Shown here: piece by piece, positions 17,259-24,164 of the stretch
How positions within the stretch are numbered: the first letter of the stretch is position 1
Layout of the letters: every line of letters starts with the position of its first letter
From: an uncultured Lachnospiraceae bacterium
Lineage (GTDB): Bacteria; Bacillota; Clostridia; Lachnospirales; Lachnospiraceae
Assembly (NCBI GenBank): GCA_934408585.1
Contig: CAKRVA010000005.1
Span: forward strand, 1 to 64,000
Direction of reading: 5' to 3'
Length of the DNA: 64,000 nt
Program-made: the position numbers and the translations under genes
Notes under the pieces: model-generated
What the model was told of the DNA's origin: nothing
Database searches by the model: none
Seen by the model: the letters and a program-made list of their open reading frames with translations, nothing else

Positions 17259-17843
17259 ATGGCAAGACACAAAGGTTTAAGCTTTTATGAAAAGAAAAAG
17301 AAAATAAGCAAGGATACGGTTCATGAGATTTTTGTCATGCTCTTTTTTTGTTTTGCAGCTATTTTGCTGGCATTTGTAATTGTTCTTTCTCTTGGATTGA
17401 AAACGAGTGTAATCGGCGTTTCCATGGAACCCTCGTTGTATAATGGGCAAACGGTTTTTATCAATCGTTTTTCCTATAAGCTGTTATCACCTCATCGTGG
17501 TGATGTCATTGTCTTTCTGCCTAATGGAAACCAGAATTCTCATTACTATTTAAAACGTGTTGTCGGACTTCCGGGAGAAAAGGTGCAGATTGTCGGAGGT
17601 TATGTCTATATCAATGGGGAACTGTTAAATGAAGATGAATCTTATGATAAGATTGCAGACCCCGGAATTGCAGAGATTGAAATCACACTTGGCCAGGACG
17701 AATATTTTGTACTTGGTGACAACCGGAACAGCAGCGAGGACAGTCGTTCCGGAAATATTGGTCCCGTCAAGAAATCAACCATTATTGGAAAAGCATGGTT
17801 CCATCTTTCGAGTGATGATGGTGGATGGGGATTTGTAAAATAA
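17259..17843 (+). CDS. lepB: signal peptidase I (first copy)
   Basis: Membrane serine protease of 194 residues that removes Sec signal peptides. One hydrophobic segment spans about 25-48, followed by box B GVSMEPSL with the catalytic serine near 56 and box D YLKRVVGLPGE with the catalytic lysine near 99. The GDNRNSSEDSR box is near the end. The ATG at 17259 follows ACAGGGTGAG; 18 extra codons back to 17205 fall in the rplS terminator. It lies next to rbgA, with a second lepB on the other side. Confidence 0.94.
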   Translation: MARHKGLSFYEKKKKISKDTVHEIFVMLFFCFAAILLAFVIVLSLGLKTSVIGVSMEPSLYNGQTVFINRFSYKLLSPHRGDVIVFLPNGNQNSHYYLKRVVGLPGEKVQIVGGYVYINGELLNEDESYDKIADPGIAEIEITLGQDEYFVLGDNRNSSEDSRSGNIGPVKKSTIIGKAWFHLSSDDGGWGFVK

Positions 17844-17862
17844 GACAGGAAGGTTAAAAGAA

Positions 17863-18708
17863 ATGAATTATCAATGGTATCCCGGGCATATGATGAAAGC
17901 CAAGCGGATGATGCAGGAAAATATAAAGCTGATTGACCTTGTCATCGAATTGACGGATGCAAGAATTCCCATGAGCAGCCGGAATCCGGAAATTGACGAG
18001 CTTGGAAAAGGAAAGTCCAGAATTGTAATTCTTAATAAAGCAGATTTGGCAGACGATACCTGTAATCGCAAATGGTGTGATTTTTTCAAGGAAAAAGGTT
18101 ACTTTGTGTTGCCTTTGGATTCACGTACAAGAAATGGAATGAAATCAATTCAGACGCTTGTACAGGAAGCGTGTAAAGAAAAAATAGAGCGTGACCGCAG
18201 ACGTGGAATTCTGAACCGGCCGGTAAGAGCAATGGTAGTTGGTATCCCGAATGTCGGAAAATCCACGTTTATCAATTCTTTTGCAGGAAAAGCCTGTGCA
18301 AAAACAGGAAATAAGCCGGGTGTAACGAAGGGAAAACAATGGATTCGTCTGAATAAAAATCTGGAACTGTTAGACACTCCGGGAATCCTGTGGCCTAAAT
18401 TTGAAGACCAGAAGGTTGGGGAACACCTCGCAATGATTGGCGCAATGAATGATGAAATTCTTCACAGTGATGAGCTTGCGGCTGCTTTTATCCGGGAAGT
18501 GAAAGATTTATATTCAGGCTTGTTAGAAGAAAGATATCATATTATAATTGATGAGGATGTATATGAAACACTGAAAAATATCGCAATTTCAAGAAAGTGT
18601 TTTCAAAAGGGGGAAGTTCCTGACGTCGAAAGAGCATCTTCTATGGTGTTAGAAGATTTTCGCTCTGGAAAGTTGGGAAAAATTACGTTAGAGCGTCCGG
18701 AGGAATGA
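17863..18708 (+). CDS. rbgA: ribosome biogenesis GTPase RbgA (YlqF)
   Basis: A circularly permuted GTPase of 281 residues needed for late 50S assembly. The motif order is permuted as expected: G4 NKADL near 58, then G1 GIPNVGKST near 128 and G3 DTPG near 171. The N-terminus YQWYPGHMMKAKR is characteristic. Its TGA overlaps the ATG of the second lepB by 4 nt, indicating coupling. Confidence 0.96.
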   Translation: MNYQWYPGHMMKAKRMMQENIKLIDLVIELTDARIPMSSRNPEIDELGKGKSRIVILNKADLADDTCNRKWCDFFKEKGYFVLPLDSRTRNGMKSIQTLVQEACKEKIERDRRRGILNRPVRAMVVGIPNVGKSTFINSFAGKACAKTGNKPGVTKGKQWIRLNKNLELLDTPGILWPKFEDQKVGEHLAMIGAMNDEILHSDELAAAFIREVKDLYSGLLEERYHIIIDEDVYETLKNIAISRKCFQKGEVPDVERASSMVLEDFRSGKLGKITLERPEE

Positions 18709-19250
18709 CAGTGAATAAAAGATTAAAGGATTTATTATCAACCAGTATCTATCTGCTGATAGTGTTGGTAATGACGTTTTTGGTAGTAACTTATGTTGGA
18801 CAGAGAACACGTGTAATTGGCAGTTCCATGGAGCCAACCTTTTCGGATGGAGACAATTTAATTGTCGATAAGATTACATACCGTTTTCAGGACCCGGAGC
18901 GGTTTGACATTGTTGTATTCCCATTCCGCTATGCAGAAAAGACAAATTATATCAAAAGAATCATTGGTATGCCGGGGGAAACGGTTTATATTGATGAGAA
19001 CGGAACCATTTTCATTGATGGGCAGGAACTGAAAGAATATTATGGAAAAGAAGTAATCAAAGATCCTGGAAAGGCTTATGAACCGATTACTTTAGGAAAT
19101 GATGAATACTTTGTACTTGGAGATAACCGAAACAACAGCTCGGACAGTCGTGATCCTGCCGTTGGAAATATTCGCAGGGATGAGCTGATTGGAAAGGCAT
19201 GGATGCGTATTTATCCGTTTGAAAAAATGGGAATTATCAAGCATCAGTAA
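18705..19250 (+). CDS. lepB: signal peptidase I (second copy)
   Basis: A second, shorter signal peptidase of 181 residues. One hydrophobic segment spans about 12-31, followed by box B GSSMEPTF with Ser41 and box D YIKRIIGMPGE with Lys84, and GDNRNNSSDSR near 144. Sequence similarity to the first copy is clear but moderate, so the pair is an old duplication rather than a recent one. It overlaps rbgA by 4 nt. The two copies may divide substrates, for example vegetative and sporulation exports; nothing here proves that. Confidence 0.94.
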   Translation: MTVNKRLKDLLSTSIYLLIVLVMTFLVVTYVGQRTRVIGSSMEPTFSDGDNLIVDKITYRFQDPERFDIVVFPFRYAEKTNYIKRIIGMPGETVYIDENGTIFIDGQELKEYYGKEVIKDPGKAYEPITLGNDEYFVLGDNRNNSSDSRDPAVGNIRRDELIGKAWMRIYPFEKMGIIKHQ

Positions 19251-19272
19251 TTTCCGGAAGGACAGAAGAGAT

Positions 19273-20031
19273 ATGAATACAAAAATCAGTGAAATAAAAC
19301 AGCAGTTACAGGCAGCAACTATCAAGGAGCTGCCTGCTTTTATAGAAGAATACCAAAACGATGAAAGAAGCAGTGTCGCAGCACTGGTCGGTAAAGCCCA
19401 AAAACAGATTGAGGCTTATGAAAAAGAGCTTCTTCGTACCGAAAAAATGAAGCTATATGAAAAGAAATATTCTGATTATGAATACATCTGTGGAATTGAC
19501 GAGGTAGGAAGAGGACCGCTTGCAGGACCGGTGGTTGCCGGTGCTGTTATTCTTCCAAAGAATTGCGATATTTTATATCTAAATGATTCCAAACAATTAT
19601 CCGAAAAAAAGAGAGAAGAGCTTTATGATGTGATTATGGAAAAAGCTCTGGCAACCGGTCTTGGATTTGTTTCTCCGGAGCGGATTGATGAAATAAATAT
19701 TCTTCAGGCAACCTATGAGGCAATGCGTCAGGCAATCCAAAACCTAAAGATCAAACCGGATTTGCTGTTAAATGATGCTGTGACCATTCCTAAAGTAGAT
19801 ATCCGGCAGGTCCCGATTATCAAAGGGGATGCAAAGAGTATTTCTATTGCTGCAGCAAGTATTATTGCAAAAGTAACAAGGGACCGTCTTATGGTAAAAT
19901 ACGATGAAGTATTTCCGGGATATGGTTTTGCGGGCAACAAAGGATATGGAGCAAAAGCACATATCGAAGCCATTCAGAAACTGGGGGCAACACCGATTCA
20001 TCGTAAAACATTTATCAAAAATTTTATCTAG
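19273..20031 (+). CDS. rnhB: ribonuclease HII
   Basis: Removes ribonucleotides embedded in DNA and RNA primers. The 252-residue product has an N-terminal helical extension of about 70 residues, as in Bacillus RnhB, then the catalytic signature CGIDEVGRGPLAGPVVAGAV near 73. Further conserved residues are in NDSKQLSEKKRE and ASIIAKVTRD. The ATG at 19273 follows a GGACAGAAGAG site; the longer frame overlaps lepB. It ends the lepB-rbgA cluster. Confidence 0.95.
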   Translation: MNTKISEIKQQLQAATIKELPAFIEEYQNDERSSVAALVGKAQKQIEAYEKELLRTEKMKLYEKKYSDYEYICGIDEVGRGPLAGPVVAGAVILPKNCDILYLNDSKQLSEKKREELYDVIMEKALATGLGFVSPERIDEINILQATYEAMRQAIQNLKIKPDLLLNDAVTIPKVDIRQVPIIKGDAKSISIAAASIIAKVTRDRLMVKYDEVFPGYGFAGNKGYGAKAHIEAIQKLGATPIHRKTFIKNFI

Positions 20032-20067
20032 TATCTTTTATTTAATGTGATTGTAAAATGCAAAACA

Positions 20068-20233
20068 TTGTGGAATATGTAGGCAAAATTTCTTCTCAAA
20101 TCCCATATGCTTAACACTTCAATGAGCCTCAGAGATTAAAAACATGTTCAGCAATGGCTTCCATGTTTTTATGAGTCTCATTTCCGTAGCATAGGAAGGC
20201 TTTTCGCAGAAATTTTGCCAAACATATTCACAA
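20068..20233. repeat. 166-nt element folding into one long imperfect hairpin
   Basis: The outer arms 20068-20092 and 20209-20233 are imperfect inverted repeats of about 25 nt (TTGTG, AATATGT and GGCAAAATTTC are shared). Inward, TATGC (20106-20110) pairs with GCATA (20189-20193), and AATGAGCCTCA (20121-20131) with TGAGTCTCATT (20172-20182). At the apex TAAAAACATG (20137-20146) pairs with CATGTTTTTA (20162-20171) around a 15-nt loop. It lies between rnhB and the FliK-like gene and codes for nothing evident. A small non-autonomous mobile repeat or a structured RNA would both fit. Confidence 0.7.
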
Positions 20234-20260
20234 TCTGTTAATCATGATAGAAGGGAGGGA

Positions 20261-21838
20261 ATGATTTTGAATATTACAAATATTATGAATCAGATTACGC
20301 AGACGTTATCGGATACATCCCAGGATATGTCAGGAATTCCCTCCAGGCTTGAAGAAAGCTTACAAAAAGGAATGGAAGCTATTTTAGGCAGAGCCTCTGG
20401 TCAGTCCATTACCGGGGAAGTCCTGATGGCGAATGGGAATGAAATCTTATTGTCATTGGGAGAAAATCAGCTTTTACAGGCAAAGCTTGAGGGGAGCACC
20501 ATGCCGCAAAAAGGTCAGATGATGACCTTTCAGATTCGGAATAACACAAGTGGAAAGGTCATATTAACACCGCTGTTTGAGAATGTGAATCAGAATCCCA
20601 ATGTCACCAATGCCTTGAAAGCGGCAGGGATGCCTTTAACAGATTCGCTGATAGATATGGTAAAATCCATGATGGAAGAAGGTCTTCCGATTGACAAACA
20701 GTCTTTATATCAGATGAATAAGGCAATCAATATGAATCCGGGCGTTCCGCCTGCAATATTGGCACAAATGCAACGCCTTGGTATTTCTCTCGAACCGGAC
20801 ATGGTAACGCAGTTTCAGAACTATAAGAATTATGAACATCAGATTACAAACAGTATCACAGACCTTACGGATGCGTTTTCTGAAACATTTTCCCAGCTTG
20901 TCAACGAGCAGGGATTAGACGCTGGAATTCCCTTCATAAAAGATGTTCTCGGAGAGCTGTTGCAGGCAACGGAACAACAGGAAAATAATACAAATGAAGT
21001 AGAACAGCAGCCTGCTTTTTCAAAAGAAGAAATGAATCAGTTTGTGGATGATTTAAGAAAGTTAGGTGTCTCGGAAGAGGACATTTCGAAGCTCGTCAAG
21101 CAAAACGAGAATCCCACACAACTGCTGAAAGATACATTGAAGCTTGTTTTTCAGGAAGAGTTCGTTTTCATGGAGCATCCGGAAAGCAAAGAAGAATTGG
21201 AAAAATTCTTTGATGGTAAGGAATTCAAACAGCTTTTAAAAGGAGAGTTAAATAAGCAGCTCCTTTTGGAACCGCAGGATGTTGCAAAAGACGGAAAAGT
21301 CGAAAAGCTATATGAAAAGCTGAATGAACAGATGGGACGACTGAATGATATTCTCTCACAGTCTGCCAAACAGGATACACCACTTGCAAAAACAGTTGCC
21401 AACATCAATCAGAATATTGATTTTATGAATCAGTTAAATCAGACCTTTTCCTATGTACAGATTCCATTGAAAATGTACCAGAAAGAAGCAAGTGGAGAAC
21501 TTTTTGTTTATACAAATAAAAAAAGCCTGGCAAACAAGGATGGAAATGTGAGTGCGTTACTGCATCTTGATATGGAACATCTCGGAAGTGTAGACGTCCA
21601 TGTTGCCCTGAACAAAGGTCAAAAAGTATCGACAAAGTTTTATCTGAAAGATGATGCAGCACTTGACCTGATTGCCGAGCATATTGATATGTTGAATAAG
21701 CGGTTGGAAAAACGGGGATATTCCATGAGTGCTGAATTTATTAATCGGGAAGAGAAAACAAATGTTATGCAGGAAATTCTCGAACAGAGCAAAAATATAT
21801 CTGTTTTATCCGGGTACTCATTTGATGCAAGAGCATAG
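20261..21838 (+). CDS. FliK-like hook-length control domain protein (YlqG type)
   Basis: A 525-residue, mostly hydrophilic and Gln/Asn-rich protein. The C-terminal third (about 390-490: YVQIPLKM, LFVYTNKKSL, ALLHLDMEHLGSVDVHVAL) resembles the Flg_hook domain of FliK, and the N-terminal half has no clear family. It sits downstream of rnhB and upstream of an FlhB-tail-like gene, as ylqG-ylqH do in Bacillus. The AGGGAGG is only 2 nt from the ATG at 20261; a TTG at 20267 would have better spacing and may be the true start. Role is unknown; no other flagellar genes are in the window. Confidence 0.75.
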   Translation: MILNITNIMNQITQTLSDTSQDMSGIPSRLEESLQKGMEAILGRASGQSITGEVLMANGNEILLSLGENQLLQAKLEGSTMPQKGQMMTFQIRNNTSGKVILTPLFENVNQNPNVTNALKAAGMPLTDSLIDMVKSMMEEGLPIDKQSLYQMNKAINMNPGVPPAILAQMQRLGISLEPDMVTQFQNYKNYEHQITNSITDLTDAFSETFSQLVNEQGLDAGIPFIKDVLGELLQATEQQENNTNEVEQQPAFSKEEMNQFVDDLRKLGVSEEDISKLVKQNENPTQLLKDTLKLVFQEEFVFMEHPESKEELEKFFDGKEFKQLLKGELNKQLLLEPQDVAKDGKVEKLYEKLNEQMGRLNDILSQSAKQDTPLAKTVANINQNIDFMNQLNQTFSYVQIPLKMYQKEASGELFVYTNKKSLANKDGNVSALLHLDMEHLGSVDVHVALNKGQKVSTKFYLKDDAALDLIAEHIDMLNKRLEKRGYSMSAEFINREEKTNVMQEILEQSKNISVLSGYSFDARA

Positions 21839-21867
21839 AATCCGATGGGATTTTTGGAGTTGATTTT

Positions 21868-22161
21868 ATGGAAGAAAAGAAAGAAAAAATAAAACAGGCG
21901 GTTGCATTGTCCTATGATCCGGCAGAAGATGCACCGAAGGTCATTGCCAGTGGTCGTGGAGCACTTGCAGAGCGTATCATTGAAAAAGCGCAGGAAGCGG
22001 CCGTTCCGGTACATCGGGATGATAAGCTGGCGGATACGTTATCCAGACTGGAAATTGGAGATATGATTCCACCGGAGCTCTATGAAGTAGTTGCAGAGAT
22101 TCTTGTTTTTGTGGATGCAATGGACAAAATCAAAGCAAAAATGGATGCATATAAAAAATAG
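21868..22161 (+). CDS. FlhB C-terminal-like protein (YlqH type)
   Basis: A 97-residue protein resembling the cytoplasmic tail of FlhB/YscU export-switch proteins (AVALSYDPAEDAPKVIASGRG, then AAVPVHRDDKLADTLSRLEIGDMIPPELYEVVAEIL). The autocleavage motif NPTH of full FlhB is replaced by YDPAED, so cleavage is not expected. It follows the FliK-like gene by 30 nt, giving an orphan pair that mimics the FliK-FlhB length-switch partnership without the membrane channel. Confidence 0.85.
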   Translation: MEEKKEKIKQAVALSYDPAEDAPKVIASGRGALAERIIEKAQEAAVPVHRDDKLADTLSRLEIGDMIPPELYEVVAEILVFVDAMDKIKAKMDAYKK

Positions 22162-22169
22162 GAGAACGT

Positions 22170-22544
22170 TTGAATACAAGAGAAATCGGAAAACAAAAAG
22201 AGAAGGAAGCAGAGTTTTTTCTTCAGAAGCAGAATATAAAAATTCTGGAACGGAATTTTCGATGCCGACAAGGTGAGATTGACCTGGTCGGTCTGGAAAA
22301 AGATGTACTTGTTTTTGTGGAAGTGAAATATCGCAAAACAAATGTAAGCGGCAGGCCGGAAGAAGCTGTTTCTTATTATAAGCAGGAAAAAATATGCAGA
22401 GTGTGTGATTATTATCGAATGACACACCCTTTTTTTCATTCTAAAAGGATTCGATTTGATGTGGTTGCAATAGATGAAAACGGATTGCGATGGTATCAGA
22501 ATGCATTTTTTTATATAGAAAGGAACGGGCACAAGAGTTGGTAA
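22170..22544 (+). CDS. YraN family protein (UPF0102)
   Basis: A 124-residue protein with an endonuclease-like fold. The restriction-endonuclease-type core is visible as GEIDLVGLEKDVLVFVEVKYRK near 32-53 (D, E-x-K). The cellular role of the family is unsettled. The start is TTG at 22170 with GGAG at 22161, overlapping the stop of the previous gene. It overlaps pgeF by 7 nt. Confidence 0.9.
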   Translation: MNTREIGKQKEKEAEFFLQKQNIKILERNFRCRQGEIDLVGLEKDVLVFVEVKYRKTNVSGRPEEAVSYYKQEKICRVCDYYRMTHPFFHSKRIRFDVVAIDENGLRWYQNAFFYIERNGHKSW

Positions 22545-23377
22545 GAAAAGAAAATCCCTATCAGGTAAAAAGAAATATACAAAACGGCGTAGAATACCTT
22601 ACATTTCCGATTTTATCCGATATTGACGGAATTCGTCATCTGTTTTCAACAAGGATTGGCGGAGTAAGTAAGGGGATTTATGAAAGCATGAATCTGAGTT
22701 ATCAGCGTGGCGATGACCCGGAGTGTGTAGATGAAAATTTTCGCAGAATTGCAGCAATTTTAGAAACAACACCGGATGCCATTGTTTGCGGAAAACAAAC
22801 GCATACGACGAATATCCGGAAGGTATCCGGGCAGGATTGCGGAAAAGGTGTAACAAAGCCGGTAGATTACGATGATATTGACGGGTTGGTGACAAACGAA
22901 CCGGGAATTGTATTATGTACTTCTTTTGCCGATTGTGTTCCATTATATTTTGTAGACCCTGTAAAGAAAGCAATCGGACTTGCCCATTCCGGATGGCGTG
23001 GCACCGTGGGGCATATGGGTGCATGTATGGTAAAACGGATGAAGGAAGAGTATGGTTCTGCTCCGGAAGATATCATCGCAGTAATTGGCCCATCGATTTG
23101 CTCCGATTGTTATGAAATCGGAGAGGATGTGGCTGACCAGGTACGGGAAGCATTTCCAGAAGGTAAGGTATTGCTGTCTGGTAAAGCTGAGGGGAAATAT
23201 CAGCTGGATTTATGGGAAGCAAACCGTCAGGTGCTTTTACATGCCGGTATTTTACAGGAACATTTGGAAATTACAGACGTTTGTACCTGTTGCAATTCCG
23301 ACTTGCTTTTCTCTCATCGGGCAAGTCACGGAAAACGAGGCAATCTCTGTGCATTTTTAGAATTAAGAAAATGTTAA
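22538..23377 (+). CDS. pgeF: peptidoglycan editing factor PgeF (YfiH family)
   Basis: A 279-residue multicopper-oxidase-fold protein, often annotated as polyphenol oxidase. Members hydrolyse mis-incorporated residues or purine nucleosides; the substrate here is inferred only from family. Metal ligands are visible in GKQTHTTNIRKV, the SFADCVPLYF cysteine segment and LAHSGWRGTVG. CTCCNSDLLFSHRA near the end is conserved. The TTG at 22538 with AAGGAACGGG upstream is favoured over an upstream ATG at 22490 that lies inside yraN. Confidence 0.9.
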   Translation: MVRKENPYQVKRNIQNGVEYLTFPILSDIDGIRHLFSTRIGGVSKGIYESMNLSYQRGDDPECVDENFRRIAAILETTPDAIVCGKQTHTTNIRKVSGQDCGKGVTKPVDYDDIDGLVTNEPGIVLCTSFADCVPLYFVDPVKKAIGLAHSGWRGTVGHMGACMVKRMKEEYGSAPEDIIAVIGPSICSDCYEIGEDVADQVREAFPEGKVLLSGKAEGKYQLDLWEANRQVLLHAGILQEHLEITDVCTCCNSDLLFSHRASHGKRGNLCAFLELRKC

Positions 23378-23407
23378 GGATTTTATGAGGGAACCCTTAA
23401 GTTTTTT
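23374..23407 (+). terminator. weak terminator after pgeF
   Basis: TTAAGG (23374-23379) pairs with CCTTAA (23395-23400), with an inner GGG/CCC pairing, followed by GTTTTTT. The stem begins within the pgeF stop codon. Confidence 0.45.
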
Positions 23408-23450
23408 ATGGTTTAATTAGGAAGTAAACAAGAAAGGCTGGGAAAGATTC

Positions 23451-24143
23451 ATGACGAATATCTTAGTTTGCGACGACGACAAAGAAATTGTTGATGCGAT
23501 TGAAATTTATCTTCAACAGGAAGGATATCAGGTTTACAAGGCATATGACGGAGCACAGGCCATTGAAATCCTGAAAAAAAATAACATTCATTTGCTGATT
23601 ATCGATATTATGATGCCAAAGCTTGATGGAATTCATGCAACGTTAAAAATCCGTGAATTCAGCAGTATTCCAATCGTATTTTTATCGGCAAAATCGGAAG
23701 ATACCGACAAGATACTCGGATTAAATGTAGGGGCAGACGATTATATCACGAAGCCGTTTAATCCATTAGAGCTTCTTGCAAGGGTGAAATCCAATCTGAG
23801 AAGATATACACAGCTGGGGAGTCTTAACGTCGAAAATAATGAATTGTTTCAGGTTGGTGGATTATGTATCAATGATGAGACAAAAGAAGTCACTGTAGAT
23901 GGAGAAAACGTAAAACTGACCCCCATTGAGTACAATATTTTATTGCTTCTCGTAAAAAATCAGGGAAAGGTTTTTTCCATTGACCAGATTTATGAGAATA
24001 TCTGGAACGAAGAGGCTATTGGTGCAGATAATACGGTTGCGGTACATATTCGTCATATTCGTGAAAAAATTGAAATCAATCCCAAAGAACCCCGCTATTT
24101 AAAAGTAGTCTGGGGAGTTGGCTACAAAATTGAAAAACAATAA
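23451..24143 (+). CDS. OmpR/PhoB-family response regulator
   Basis: DNA-binding response regulator of 230 residues. The receiver domain (1-120) has the acidic pair in CDDD at 7-10, phospho-acceptor Asp52 in LLIIDIMMPKLDG, and Lys102 in ITKPFNP. A winged-helix DNA-binding domain covers about 130-228 and ends in YLKVVWGVGYKIEK. It resembles the VanR-like group common in gut Clostridia. It is encoded 21 nt before its likely sensor kinase. The targets are not evident. Confidence 0.94.
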   Translation: MTNILVCDDDKEIVDAIEIYLQQEGYQVYKAYDGAQAIEILKKNNIHLLIIDIMMPKLDGIHATLKIREFSSIPIVFLSAKSEDTDKILGLNVGADDYITKPFNPLELLARVKSNLRRYTQLGSLNVENNELFQVGGLCINDETKEVTVDGENVKLTPIEYNILLLLVKNQGKVFSIDQIYENIWNEEAIGADNTVAVHIRHIREKIEINPKEPRYLKVVWGVGYKIEKQ

Positions 24144-24164
24144 GAAAGCAAAGAGGGAACCATC

